The notes under the pieces were generated by a model. It searched no databases. It was given only the letters and a program-made list of their open reading frames with translations, and was not told the DNA's origin. From Isoetes taiwanensis (Eukaryota; Streptophyta; Lycopodiopsida; Isoetales; Isoetaceae), in assembly GCA_021234155.1 (NCBI GenBank), contig JAJEKV010000423.1, forward strand, positions 1 through 64,000: DNA of 64,000 bases, given 5' to 3'. The translations under genes and the position numbers were made by a program. Of this stretch, positions 43,578 through 55,952 are shown piece by piece; the stretch's first letter is position 1, and every line of letters begins with the position of its first letter.

Positions 43578-45962
43578 ATGCTCTTTGGTGATTTTGCTAA
43601 TCTCCTATCTTCTGATCAGATCATGCACCCTAGAACTCACAAGGTGCCAATATGGGATAATCTCTCCAAGGACCCGGATCTTTATGGTCGTCTTCCAATT
43701 CTGCACCCAAACACTCAGATCCCATGGCCTTATGGGGTGCCAAAACCAGTAAGAAGTGTCCTCTCAGACAAAGCTTTGGATCAAGCCTTATTGGAGACCC
43801 GATCTCCTGATGGAAGCAAGCAACCACTCTATCATGGTATTTCTTTAAATCTTCCCTCTGTTCATGAAAAGATGTCAATTCTTAAAGATACTGCTATTCT
43901 AGTTAAGGTCAACAAGTCTGGCATTAACCTAGGAAAGCTTTGGAATTTCTGCCAAAAGCTCCAAAAAGGTGTTCTTATCAAAGCTATTTACTGGCTAAAT
44001 TATCCATTCATCATGATTGAGTGTGAAAATAAAAGATCAGCAAATTTCTTTCTGAACCATGGTCCTCTGGTATTTGAAAATTATCAAATCTCCTTTCTTA
44101 AATGGAATCCCAGACTTGAAACCAAATCCTTTGACTCTTTATGCATTGCTTCTACTACTTTGCATGGCTTGAATCCTATATACTGGAATGAAGATTGTTT
44201 CAGATCTTTATTTAATTCCATTGGCACTTACATTTCTACTGAATATTACCCTGAAAAACCACCCCGTGCCTTTATCCAACTTGACCTTTCCAAAGATATT
44301 CCAACTCAAATTCCTTTCCTTGATGCTTTTGGACAGAAGTCAACTCTATCACTAAGGTGGTCAGGCCTGCCTCCTCAATGTCAAACATGTCAGAACAGGC
44401 ATTTTTGGTATGATGATTGCAGCTCAGGCTCTAAGAATCAGGTGATCATGCCAACATATTCAATTCCATTAAAGGGTATGAGTCAAGCTGAAAAAGTTGT
44501 GTCCTCACATGAAACAATAGCATCCAGAAGTGCTATGCCTCGAGACAGAAATGAAACAGCTGGGATGACACTATTAGATAATGCATCTAATGCAAAGGAT
44601 TATAATGATTTCAGCTGGAAAAGAGTCAATGGTTCTCAAAGGAGAATCCACAAGAACAGAATGGAAAAGGAGAAGTTAAAGCAAAATCATGACCATCAAA
44701 ATTTTGCAACATTTTCAAGTGATAGTGCTTTGACAGGAATGTTTAAAAAGCCTGCAGAAATAAAGGTGATTCAGAAGTATGGTGAATACATTGGAAAAGG
44801 GAAAGCCCCCATGGATCAGTCAGCAACATCAACAGAAGGTTTGCATTCAACTCTGGATAGAATTATTCAAGATGCAAAAATCTTGAATAATTCCAAACTG
44901 TCTTCAAAATTGGATTTTCAAAAAAGCAGTAAGGGAGATCTATTAATTAGGGAAAGCCATGCAAATAAATCCCAACTCCTGGGTTCTACAAAAAATCAAG
45001 AGAAACAATTGGAGAAACAAGAGATTTCTAAATCTCTACAAAGGCAAACACAAGTAGTGGATAAATGTAAGAATTCTGCTTCAACTCTTCCCCAACACGA
45101 CCTGGACAAAGGGGAAAAAATATCTCCATTAGGGATTTCAAATGAACCTGATCAAGAAAACATGGTTCTCTGCTCCAATCAGTTTCAGGTACTTGCAGAT
45201 TTAAATACTAACCTTGATGATCAAATGTTGTCTGCTGGAAATCATGACACCCCTGCTTCCCTTCATGTTACTCCATCATTTCCTTTCAGTGATGGTCCCA
45301 TACCCCCCCAATCTCCATGTTCATTTCCTCCATCTCAGCCCCATCCTCTGATTGATATTGGAATATCCACTCCCCCTGTGAACCTAAAGAGACAATCTAT
45401 CTCAGCAGATATAGAGCAACAAATGGCCATACTGCAGGAAGGGCTAGTTTGCATGAACTCAACTCATATTGGCACTGAGGCTCAGGATGTTGGAAAGATT
45501 GACTGCTTATCAGGCTGCTTCTCAGAGAATGCAATGGTATTAGATACTCCAGAAAGAGATCAGGTTCAAGTTGTTTCTGAAACTCCTCCAAGTCTTAGTC
45601 CTGAGATCTGCATCAACCATCAAACATCTCTTATGGATTCTCAAATGCCCAGGCAAGTACCTTTTCATAATTCAGCTAAGAAATGCTTGTTTGATAATTC
45701 AGTAAATAGGATGTTTGAGTTTATACCAGGGGGTGCTTCTGATAGTGAGAGTGAGAAAGATCTAGATTCTAATAAAGAAAATCTAGGAGATAATACTTGG
45801 GGAGATGATGAGCTCTTGAGAGACTCTCTCTGTAAGGCTAAGCCCTTTTCCAAAACTTTGCTAAAATTGGTGGATGCCAACACCCCTGCCAATAATACTC
45901 GAAGCAAAAAATCTAAACAGAGAAATAAAAAGGCTGGCAAAAATTTAGGGAGATCCACATAA
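43578..45962 (+). CDS. LINE ORF1 protein (794 aa), DUF4283-type
   Basis: An intact frame from ATG 43578. Residues about 90-280 contain the DUF4283-type fold (ILVKVNKSGINLGKLWNFCQ; FIMIECENKRSANFF; SFLKWNPRLETKSFDSLCIA; LHGLNPIYWNEDCFRSL). A zinc-knuckle-like CQTCQNRHFWYDDC follows. The rest is a long, low-complexity Ser/Gln/Lys-rich tail ending in a basic cluster (TRSKKSKQRNKKAGKN). ORF1 protein binds LINE RNA and acts as a chaperone. The open frame extends 15 codons upstream without ATG. It is followed 33 bp later by ORF2. Confidence 0.85.
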   Translation: MLFGDFANLLSSDQIMHPRTHKVPIWDNLSKDPDLYGRLPILHPNTQIPWPYGVPKPVRSVLSDKALDQALLETRSPDGSKQPLYHGISLNLPSVHEKMSILKDTAILVKVNKSGINLGKLWNFCQKLQKGVLIKAIYWLNYPFIMIECENKRSANFFLNHGPLVFENYQISFLKWNPRLETKSFDSLCIASTTLHGLNPIYWNEDCFRSLFNSIGTYISTEYYPEKPPRAFIQLDLSKDIPTQIPFLDAFGQKSTLSLRWSGLPPQCQTCQNRHFWYDDCSSGSKNQVIMPTYSIPLKGMSQAEKVVSSHETIASRSAMPRDRNETAGMTLLDNASNAKDYNDFSWKRVNGSQRRIHKNRMEKEKLKQNHDHQNFATFSSDSALTGMFKKPAEIKVIQKYGEYIGKGKAPMDQSATSTEGLHSTLDRIIQDAKILNNSKLSSKLDFQKSSKGDLLIRESHANKSQLLGSTKNQEKQLEKQEISKSLQRQTQVVDKCKNSASTLPQHDLDKGEKISPLGISNEPDQENMVLCSNQFQVLADLNTNLDDQMLSAGNHDTPASLHVTPSFPFSDGPIPPQSPCSFPPSQPHPLIDIGISTPPVNLKRQSISADIEQQMAILQEGLVCMNSTHIGTEAQDVGKIDCLSGCFSENAMVLDTPERDQVQVVSETPPSLSPEICINHQTSLMDSQMPRQVPFHNSAKKCLFDNSVNRMFEFIPGGASDSESEKDLDSNKENLGDNTWGDDELLRDSLCKAKPFSKTLLKLVDANTPANNTRSKKSKQRNKKAGKNLGRST

Positions 45963-45995
45963 TTTCCCTCCATCCATTTCTTATCTCATCTATAA

Positions 45996-48900
45996 ATGAA
46001 GATTCTTAGTTGGAATCTAAGAGGTATTAAAGGACCTTTGAAAAGAAGGAGGACCATTGCTCAAATTAGACAGTATGATGCTGACATTATAATGCTTCAG
46101 GAGCTCAAACTCCCTAAGTTTGAAGCTTCTAATTTGGGAGACTGGATTTACCCAGGCTCCTCATCAATCTGGATTGAAGCTAATGGTACTAGAGGTGGAA
46201 TGGCCATCATTTGGAAAAACCTGCATCATGTCTCCTTCTGCAATAGTTTCTCTAAAATGTGGCAGTCTGTCACTTTCTCTGTGAACAACACTTCTTTTGG
46301 AGTCATAAATGTGTATGTCTCCACCTGTCCAAAGGAGAGAGAAAATCTTTGGCCCAATATTAGTTCCTGGATCACTCAAAATTCCTCTGTTGACTGGATT
46401 CTAGCAGGAGACTTTAATAATACCCCTACTTGGGATATGAAATTGGGAAATAAAATCAATATGTCTGTGGCAGAAAGGGAGAGATGGAATAATCTTATCT
46501 CTGATTCATCTCTCATTCACATTCCTTCTTCTACTTCTGTTTATACTTGGTCTAATAAGCAAAAAAATCTTGACAGAGTGTTCTGTGCCTTGGATAGATT
46601 TTATGTCTCAAATCCAAATTCTGATTTTTGGGATAATTGCTATGTCATAAGTGATGAAGGCACTTCAATCTCGGACCATCAGCCCCAATTTCTCTGTACC
46701 AAGCATTTGCTTAATCCCCCAAGGGAGAGAAATATCCCCTTCAAATTTAATTGTTCTCTCCTTCAAAACAACTCTTTTCATGAAGAGTTCTCTGATTTCT
46801 ACAGGTCCCTTGACTCTATGCTTCCTAATACTTCCATGAAAAATTTCTATTCCAAAATAAAAAAGGCTAAAGAGTGGATAAAGGTTTGGGCAAAAAACAA
46901 AAATAAGACCAAAATTCAAGAAAAAAGAAAATCTTCTCCATAAGATGAAAGATGTGAGATCCCTGCTGCAAATTGACCCTTATAATTCTAGTCTTCACAT
47001 AGCAGAGGAATTAATTGAGAGGCATCTTAAATCCATAGAGGAAAAGGAGGCTAGATTCTCTGCTATAAAATGTAAAATCAAATACAATAGTGAGATTGAC
47101 CATGGGAGCTCTAAATTTTTCTTCCGAGTTGCAAAGTCCAGACTTCTCAAGAACTCTATAAGTCATGTAATTAATGACTCTGGCACTACCCTCAGTTCGA
47201 ATCATGAGATCAAGAAGTATTTTTATGACAGTTACTCTTTCCTTTTCAGGGGCAATGATCTCACTGCCACTAATATTATTAACAGGGATAAATTTCTGGC
47301 TAGGTTGGACTCCATTCTTCCAAATACTATTGATTCTATGGATATCTCTCTAACTGTAGCTCCTGGGGAGGAGGAAATTCTTAAAACCCTTTTGAGCTTC
47401 TCCAAGAACAAATCTCCTGGTCCTGATGGTTTCCCCCCAGAATTCTATTCTCAATTTTGGGACATTATGAAATCTGATATTATTGGCTTTGTGCATGGAT
47501 TTTGGAATTCTGAGCATTTGCACTCCTCCATTTCTGCTGGTTTCATTACTCTTGTGCCAAAGGTGGATAATCCTACTTCCTTCAATGAATGGAGACCAAT
47601 CTCTCTCACCAATTCTTCTTACAAACTCTGTGCCAAAATTATTGCAAGAAGAATCCAGGTTTTTCTCCAGAAAAATATAAGTATCAACCAATCTGCATTT
47701 CTTCCAAACAGATTTATCCTAGATAATTATATTAGTGCTATGGAAGGCTTGCATTGGAATAGGATCTCCCATCAATCTTGCATTCTGCTCAAATTAGATT
47801 TCAAGAGAGCTTTTGATACTGTCAGTTGGGATTTCATTGACATTGCTCTCAAAAAAATGGGTTTTCACACCAAGCTCATATCTCTTATTCATGATCTAAA
47901 GTCTATGTCCAACTCTGCTGTCCTGATCAATGGATCTCCTTCAAATTTCTTCCCCTTGGCAAGAGGTGTTAGACAGGGTTGCCCATTGGCCCCTTACCTT
48001 TTTCTCATTATTGCTGAAATGCTCAAGAGATGTGTTCTTCATATGCAAAATTGCGGGACATTAGCTGGTTTATCTCTTCCCAATAACTTGGATATGCTTA
48101 CAATTTCTCAGTATGCTGATGACACTTTTGTATTCTTGGATTCCAATCCCAATAATATCAATACCTTTCTAGATCTTCTCAAGGAGTTCTCTGCAGCATC
48201 AGGTGCATCTCAATATTGATAAAAGTAAGATCATAGGTGATGTCACTCAGTCTTATATTTGTGATATTCAAGTTCTGAATCCTAATCAAGCTTCCAAATT
48301 ATTAGGTATGCCTCTCTCTCTAAGTCCAAACTTAAAGGGCCTTTGGGATCCTATCCTGCAAAAAATCAAAAGGAAACTGAATAATTATAGGAATTGCCTA
48401 TCTTTTGCAGGGAGGACAATCATTGCAAACTCAGTTTTAGCTTCCTCTCATGTATACTTTTCTTCTGCTCTAATTGCTCCTAAATCAATTTACTCTGAGC
48501 TGGAAAAGGTTATTAGAAATTTCATCTGGAATGGTTCACATTTGGTTAATTGGAATTCTGTCTCCAGGCCTAAAATTTTGGGGGGTCTTGGCTGTAAAAA
48601 TCTTCATCTTCAGGCTTGTTCTCTGGCAGGGAAATATATTTGGAGAACTATCATGGGAAATAATTCTGCTGCATCTCAGTTCATCGAGTACTGGCTTAAT
48701 TGCTCCTACCCTACTGGACATTCCTCTATTAAGCATTGCCTTCCTCAATCTGCTTTTGTGGACATTCACCCTGCTCCTAATACTTCTCCTCTGATGAGAA
48801 ATCTAATAATGGCCTGGAATAAAATTCATCCTGTGCTTCTGAGAGATAATGTTCTTCAAGCCACTATGAACACTGATCTTTTTTGGTCACCAATCTTCTT

Positions 48901-49819
48901 TGATCAGTTTTCTAATACAATGGCCATTAAGCATCCTAAGATTTACAGAAAATGGTCTAACAAAGGGATCACTGCTATAAAAGATCTTTACAGAGGTAAT
49001 AATACCTTCATAACTTGGACTTTTCTGAAGACTGTTCTAAGGGGTACCTCTAGTGATAAGAAGCTTTTTTTGCATTTTAAGAATATCTTGTCTTCATTCA
49101 ATAATTTTGGTGACTACAGTACATCTCTTGGTTGCTCTATAAATGGAAAACATGCTTACAGGGTCAAAGAAATTTATACCTTGATTAATGTGACTGATAC
49201 TCCACTAAAGGCTTTGCAGAAATGGTCATTAGATCAAGCTCAAGTTCAGTCTCTTTTTGAAAATGTTTGGAAGTCATTCTGTACTCCTAAAATTTGCTTC
49301 TTCATTTGGTTGATTGCCCATAAAAGTCTGACAAACTTGGTTTCTCTATCTAGAAGATGCAATGTAATTCCATTATGTAACTCTGGATGTCTTCAGGAAG
49401 AGGATCTACAGCATATTTTCCTTTGTCCCAAGCTGAGACCCTTCTGGACTTGGTTCCTAAATAAGCTTGGCTCATTTTTGAAAAATACAAATTTCAGTAA
49501 TATTATTCAATTCCTTCAACAAGGTGACATCTTTGCAAATACTCTTGTGCACACTGCCTTGTGGAATATTTGGAAATCCAGAAATAGGGTTCTCTATGCA
49601 TCTAAACCTCTCTCCATTTTCTGGATCAAAATGCACTTCCAATTAGATATTGAAGCCATTGCAACGTGCCACAAAAGAAAATCTGGTGACAGTTATAATA
49701 CTTGCTGGAATTCTATTGGGCTATTCAGGGGCCATTTTGATTTGTTTGTATCCTCTCTCAATGTTATTGATTCTAATGCTCCATATTCTGACTGTGACAG
49801 AATACTTAATATTTCTTAA
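45996..49819 (+). pseudogene. LINE ORF2 (endonuclease-RT-zf), two frameshifts
   Basis: MKILSWNLRGIKGPLKRRRT opens the endonuclease, with LQELKLPKFE, GGMAIIW, WILAGDFNNTP and ISDHQPQF catalytic blocks. The frame shifts by +1 near 46930 beside an A6 run. RT blocks follow: KSPGPDGFPPEFY, LKLDFKRAFDTVSWD, RQGCPLAPYLFL and QYADDTFVFL. A second shift occurs near 48203 (ASG|LHLNIDKSK). The C-terminus has VWKSFCTPKICFFIWL and the Cys/His zf-RVT pattern, ending at TAA 49817. All catalytic residues remain. No RNase H domain is present. Confidence 0.88.
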
Positions 49820-49820
49820 A

Positions 49821-50276
49821 GGTGAAGGTGCCACAAAGCTGGACACAGATGTCGACAGTTATGAGCTAGCCATGTATCAGAGTCAACAAGTTGGGAAGAA
49901 ATTAACATTGAAGCAACTATGTGATCTGACAGATGATTTTTTGAATGAGGTTGAAAGTGCTAGAACAAGAGAAGCAGTATGGGCAGAAATATATACTCGA
50001 GAGTTTATGCAGATGCACATCTTGTTTGAATTCTTATTCAATACTCATTTCAGTATGACAGAAACTCAGTTGAGCAGGTACAGGGAAATGTACTACAGCC
50101 ACAAACTATTGACAGACTTGTATGGTACACTTCTTCTTCTGATGGGGAGGGAAAGTTTGACAAAGCTACTGGTGCAAAATGATAAAGGACAAGGCAGTTA
50201 CATCCTGGGTTCTACAGCAGAGTTTTACCAGCACTACAATGAATGGTTTAACAACAACCTTGGCAGCCAAATCTGA
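49821..50276 (+). CDS. Extra open frame in the LINE 3' region, possibly captured
   Basis: Beginning two bases after the ORF2 stop, a 151-codon stretch is open: GEGATKLDTDVDSYELAMYQ, then LTLKQLCDLTDDFLNEVESA, EIYTREFMQMHILFEFLFNT, TETQLSRYREMYYSHKLLTD and GSYILGSTAEFYQHYNEWF. It is helical and charged, unlike LINE proteins. The open frame extends upstream across the ORF2 end in another phase. LINE copy 2 has only about 200 bp of 3' untranslated DNA and nothing like this. It may be host coding sequence acquired by transduction, or a third LINE ORF. No family is recognised. Confidence 0.4.
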   Translation, partial: GEGATKLDTDVDSYELAMYQSQQVGKKLTLKQLCDLTDDFLNEVESARTREAVWAEIYTREFMQMHILFEFLFNTHFSMTETQLSRYREMYYSHKLLTDLYGTLLLLMGRESLTKLLVQNDKGQGSYILGSTAEFYQHYNEWFNNNLGSQI

Positions 50277-50691
50277 ACCTCTGATTCCTCACTACAGCCT
50301 TCCATTTCATTTCACATATCCTATCATTCCTATCATCCAAGTTCATCTCTATGATTTCCAGAAAACAGCTCTTGTGAAATCATGGTTGGTTTTTGTTTGC
50401 TTTTACAGGAAATTAAGAGCAGGAACTTGAAGACTTTTTACTGCAAACGACACCCCAAGGAGTAGAACTACACTCAAGTTCTCTAAGTTCACTATTGGAT
50501 TATATTACTTTACTTATCTACTGCTACCTCTATTTGCATATTATTTTTACGACTTCTACTTGATGCTCATAAAGAGTATCAATTTTCTCCAATTGTCATA
50601 CCTGTTAGGTGGACAAAAGGATTGTATGGCTTTATCTAATTAATGGAAAAATCTACCCTTACTCTCAAAAAAAAAAAAAAAAAAAAAAAAA

Positions 50692-53600
50692 ATCCATGAT
50701 CATTTCATGTAGGTGTTCTGTCAAATAGTACATGTCACCACCTTTGTGGATCAACTCAAAATTGCATGCTGTGACCAAGTGGCTGTATACATTGGCATCT
50801 GGTTTTCTTCTTAACAACTCGAACATCCCATTGCCAAGATTTTCATACCAAGTACCTGTTAAGACAACTTCCTTTCTGGCAAAATGTTGGCCCCAAGGAT
50901 CCTTAAATGCTTTCTCCACTACATGTTTACTGTTCGTGCATCTAAGCAAGTAAAAATCAACATTTTCTTTGTTTCCAATTTCTGCAACTACAGCAAAATT
51001 ATCGCCAATATCAATAATATCAGACTTCCAATCTGCGTCACCCTAAAAAACAGGGCCATCCACCAATTCTGCTAAATCTAGCACACCAGGATTGAGCTCA
51101 GAGTACCGCCATGTCCCAATTCGAGACCTATTCATGCAACTGTTATACTTTCCCTTCCAACAAGCATGACAAAAGCAAGAAAAATTCATGTGGGCAACTT
51201 GGGTAGGGTCTAATCTCTGCACTGGTCGAATGCCATGAAACTTGCTGGAGCCTTTTAAGGTTTCGCAGTCAAATCTCGGACTCCTATCCACCTCGTCCAA
51301 TTTTATTTCCCAAAAGAATCTGCAGTAGCATAGTCGATGTCTTACATAATTTCTCAACACAAATGCTCATACTATTGTTCAAAAGAAATGTTTAAACTTT
51401 GATTGAATGAATATACCTGAATGTGGACTTGTTTTCTAGATGCTGGCAATTACTAAAGTGTTGCTTCAGAAAGACTACAGCATCATGAGCATTTCGCAAT
51501 GGCACAAAATAGCTTTTGAACATTTCAAATGTCATTGCCCGCTTTATCACAGCACCTGCTCCATCATGTTCTCCTGTAGAGGAAAAAAATAACAATTAGT
51601 AGTTCTAGTGGCAAGATCTTGCTCTATTGTAGCAAACATATGCCCTTATATTTAAGCAAAACCTCTAGCTGCAGACCACCATGCCTGCAAACCATACATG
51701 CATGACCTATTACCTAAGCCTGTCTACACGTGCATGTGCAACAATCAATATCTAATTCCTCCATCCCTGCCCATGCAACCACTGCCTTTAATAACCATAA
51801 CTTGCAGAAAAAAAACAGAAGTAAGAAATATTAAATGAGCAAATACCTTTTCCATTATATGAACCAAAATAGTTCCACTTTATCGGAACACCTGTTGCTT
51901 GGAAAGACCTACCAAGATAAAAGAATTGCCTAGCACCTTTGAACTGACTGGAGCAGCCGTCAGACCAAATGATGTGCTCGTTTATGTGTGCACCTTCCTG
52001 CTCAAGGAATTTAGCATGCTTGTCTAGACAGTGCTGCACAAACAATACATCATGTTCTCGATCGTCACTAATATAAAAATGTGTTTCTTTTATTATCTTT
52101 CTTTCCGATTCATTCACGGGACTAGCATCAACTCTAGGAGCATGTCTGTAGGTGATGTGGACCAATATACTGCATTGGTCGTGTCAATGCAAGCTCTGAA
52201 TCTCTTGTTGAATCTTAAAGGTGTAGTTCTCAGCGAAGTCGATCACTGAGACTACTGTACCTTCCGGAAATGTGGCAAGACAATTCCTAAATTGTTGTGC
52301 TTGCCATTTGGCCTCGTAGTTATGAGGTATAAAGTTTTTCAAAATAATTTCGGCCTGCTGCAGCACAACTGCAGTGCTAGTGGTCTTGTATGCAAGTTTG
52401 ACCACAGGTTTCTTCCTACTTTTGAAGGCCACCTTATCATCAAAGTGTTCAACTTGGTCATGGACCTGCAGTTTGACAACAGTCAACATAAGCATTTTGC
52501 AGATAGAAGAGCACACAAATGCATCATCGTATCAATGTGTTACTTCTATTTTCAGTCTTATGCATAAACCAACTATAGAATGCATTAGTTTGAAAAGCAA
52601 GTTTCAGACTCATGGAATCATAGCAAGTTTTTCTAGACTGTATTCCATTTCCCACCATAAAGCCAGACTTTAACTATTTAATCCTTCTTGTCAGCCCATC
52701 CTAGACCACTATTTGCAGCCCAAGCAATCACCTTTACATAACTGGCTTCATTAACTTGCTTAACTGTGCAATATCCTAATTCACATCACTGATTGGCTTA
52801 ACTGTATAGTATCAGGCCCTGCATGCACATGGTGAGAGCTTATGCATATGACGGTACATGGAAATCAAGCATGTAAACAACTTATTTTAACCCTTTAGCA
52901 TCATTATAATAGAACACATAAGAAACTTAAAAATTTAGGAGGGTACCTGATCAAATGTTTTCCAATCAATCATATAGTGGTCGTCTTTCTTCTCTTTTGG
53001 ACAAACGGGAAGCTTTGAGGGGCCGCACTTCTTACATTGGAGCAGCAAACATTCATGCTTGTACCATTCCTCAGTTTCAGCCTTAGGACAAGTCAAAGAC
53101 CTCCACAACTCACTAGTAGACATGTAAGTACTCGTCTTAGCTAAGCAAACTGGCCCAGAGCCACATACAATACAATTGCATGTGCAATCTTGACCATGAA
53201 TCCTGGAATCATTCCTCATTTTATTAATTGCTAACCTGATATAATCCACTTTCATGTGATGAACACAACAACAAGTCTCCCAATCTTTTATCTTTCTGAC
53301 AAACTCTGGTTTCAAAGCTACAAATGCCGTCAATGAGATATTAAGCTCAGGATGGCCTGTTTTGAAACGCTGAAAGAAAGCCACCTGCGCAAGGAAAAAT
53401 ATGATCATTACTAGTTCAAAAAGTGCTAACAAAATAATTATCATAATAATAACAGTGGTGTTACCTGCCTGAGTCTCTTCCAAGAAATGCAAAGGATGAA
53501 GCACCTTCTGTTTTCGTGCAATCCTTATTTTTAAAATATCCTTCTTATTGGGCGAAACCCTGGTATTAGCAGTCCAATATTCCACAACAATTTTCCTAAT

Positions 53601-54423
53601 CTCATCCGAAAATCTATCACTTCTAACTCTTCTTGTAAACATAGACCACGGTCCCTCACCTTGTTCAGCAAAGACTCTTCTATTTCTTGCTGCACTCACA
53701 ATGTTTCTGCTCAAATTAAATGTTCTAGATATAGCTGAACAATTAATGTTTGAATCTACCATATAAACCATTGCGGCGGTCCTGGCCCTCAAGACATCAG
53801 TCCTCCTTGCCAATTTATGTGAATTAAATGAGCTCTTCAAATTTTCCACAACTTTTTTGTAATCAGTAATAACATTTTCATTAATAAGATTGAGTGCTTT
53901 AGCAGCATTAGAAGATACCTCAGCTTTGTCTACAGGATGAAGGCCACCGCAGATTTCTGCTACTGCTTTCTTGATAGAATCAGCCAGTTTTTTGGACAAT
54001 TGTTGCTTCGAATGCTTACCTTTGCTGGGAAATGATTTTCTTTGTTAGCATTTGCAAGATCCCTCTTCTTTTGTCTCAAAATTCGCTTCCTTTCGGCTTC
54101 AAGGCACCTTCTTTCAGCATCACAATTGCAATTGCTATTGCATTTTGCAGTTTCATTGAATAAACCAGATTGGCCTACATCACCAAATTCATGATCATGT
54201 TCATCACCAAAAGCTTCACTATTTTTAGGGCACATTTCGTTGGAAGAAGGTCTAGATTAGAATTTGCTTTCTCATGAAGAATCGATTGTGCCAAATTGGA
54301 GCAAATACCACTAAATTCAGCAGCTACGTGTTCGTAATGGTGAAGATTGGAGAGCAACTCATTACAATTCATTACTGAACCAGTTCTAGCAATAGATTCG
54401 GAGAAACATCGTTCCCAATCCAT
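50692..54423 (-). pseudogene. Transposase-like gene (SDGC-SQFK/GKG family), intron-containing, decayed
   Basis: A multi-exon minus-strand gene. MDWERCFSESIARTG at 54423 starts it; then a Cys- and Arg-rich block (CNSNCNCDAERRC), a helix-turn-helix-like segment (ISRTFNLSRNIVSAARNRRV), a Cys-rich zinc domain (about 53280-52980), SVIDFAENYTFKIQQEIQ, YISDDREHD and IIWSDGCSSQFKGARQFFYL, then NGKG joined across an intron to EHDGAGAVIKRA. This motif order belongs to a widespread, poorly described DDE-like family; the Asp residues may be catalytic. Good GT-AG junctions include 53464/53385 and the one after GKG. Lesions are frameshifts near 54240 and 54030, a TGA at 52186 where the family has Trp, and a TAG at 51045. 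LINE copy 3 splits the last exon. Confidence 0.65.
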
Positions 54424-55952
54424 TGCTCTCCACTGCCTTGAAGTAAGACCTATAATCAAAAGGAAATGGTTCATCCCAATTTTTCCCGCTGAATGCAACC
54501 GATTCCCATAGGATTGATGACATGGCTGCAAAAATTGCCATTCCAGAAGCTCCAAACCGCTCCAAATCGTTCTTGCTATTCTTTTCCCGCTACAGAGAGA
54601 GAGGAGGACGAAAAAACATTGAAGGGGAGTGAAGGGCGACGAGTGATGGGCATGAAGTTCTTCCAGCACATTTCCAGCACGTATGTCCAGGACGTGCTAA
54701 TATGCTAGGGTCTAGCATTTTTGGACCCAAAGGCACTGTATTACATTTCATCTGGATTTTTTGGATTCACAACTTATGAAACCGGGAAACCTGATTTTTG
54801 CTGAAAACATCGGGATAAAACCCACCTCCAGAATCAAGAAAATAAAGGAAGGCAACAGTTCCACTCGGGTTATCAGTTCATAGAATTGGAATGACAAAGT
54901 TTGTTATACTTGGCCCTATTTCGTCTGGACCTAGAGATGTGAACCATAATGCTTTCTGACCCTCATGATTTGCTAGCTAATACCATCAATTTGTAATAGA
55001 GAGAGAGAGAGAGATGTAAATTACTATGACAATGCTTATTCTGAATAGCTGACCAGAAGTTTTCTAAACAGAACATATTTATCCTGCAAGCAATGTAATG
55101 TACAAGAAAATGTTATAGAGAAACCAGTGGTATCTTTACAATGTTATTCTAGGACTAAGTGCCGCTTGTTAGCATCAACGTGCAGCTCTGTTGCTTGCAG
55201 GCCAAATGTAAAAAGTCTTGTTGTTCAAAGTGTTCAACAACATAAACATGCATTCAGGGCATCTTTCGAACCCAAGCATTTCCGATAGCTGGACATTCAG
55301 CTCCAACCCCAGTGCGGATTGTCAGGTTGAGGTTGAGTTCCTGGTTCGTGTCTAGATAATTAAGACTCGTACATTGCTAATGTCAGCATACATCCATTTG
55401 ATTTGAGTTTTCAATGGTTTGATTTTTCCTGTCTGTCATTTTTGTTTTGGCTTTGTCGAAGCTCTTGGTTGGAGTTTTTTGAAGGAATGTCCACTTGGCA
55501 GTAGTGCTGGACGATGGCATATGCATACCAGATTTGTTGGGTGAAGCAGAGATTGTAGATTTATAAGCAGGATTTGACAGATTCTGGCATGTCATTTCAG
55601 GAAACAAGCATATTTGGTCCTTTTTGTCTATTATTTCAGGAAGCAGGCACAAAGAGTCCAAGCTCCCATATACAAGCAATTATTCTCGAGACCAAAACTT
55701 TCCAGCAAAGGCTTCTTTGCCTCAAGAACTAAGATGCATGCTTCAGCAAAGGTCATAAGTCGTATTTAATTAAAGTGGGACAAATCTTGAATTTTGGGAC
55801 TCGGACTGAAAATGGGACTCACACACCAAAAAGGAAATTTCGGAATTGATTGCTTGAATAGAATTACACATGACACACAAAGAATTGGGTTACTTGTTTT
55901 CCTCATAAATTTTACAAACCACTAGTTGAGAAAGTTTTCAGACTTCTCAATA
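54424..55952. other. Spacer with (GA)n
   Basis: It includes the former promoter side of the transposase-like gene. A short (GA)8-9 microsatellite lies at about 54997-55014. A minus-strand open frame at 55383-55679 is Ser/Lys-rich and unrecognised. Confidence 0.35.

Larger units (their letters stand above)
42733..50691 (+). mobile_element. L1-type LINE (copy 3), 7.96 kb, nearly complete
   Basis: It is flanked by a perfect 10-bp target duplication ATCCATGATC (42723-42732 / 50692-50701) and ends in A25. It has an 845-bp 5' untranslated region, ORF1, a 33-bp gap, ORF2 broken only by two small frameshifts, then an extra open frame, and a 3' untranslated region whose last 40 bases resemble the end of copy 2. 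It is inserted in the last coding exon of a minus-strand transposase-like gene. The light decay and perfect target duplication indicate the youngest LINE in the window. Confidence 0.92.

Noticed and set aside
46920-46950. Programmed ribosomal frameshift in LINE ORF2
   Set aside because: The change is +1 next to an A-run, a second unrelated shift occurs near 48203, and plant L1 ORF2 is normally one continuous frame; simple indels explain both.
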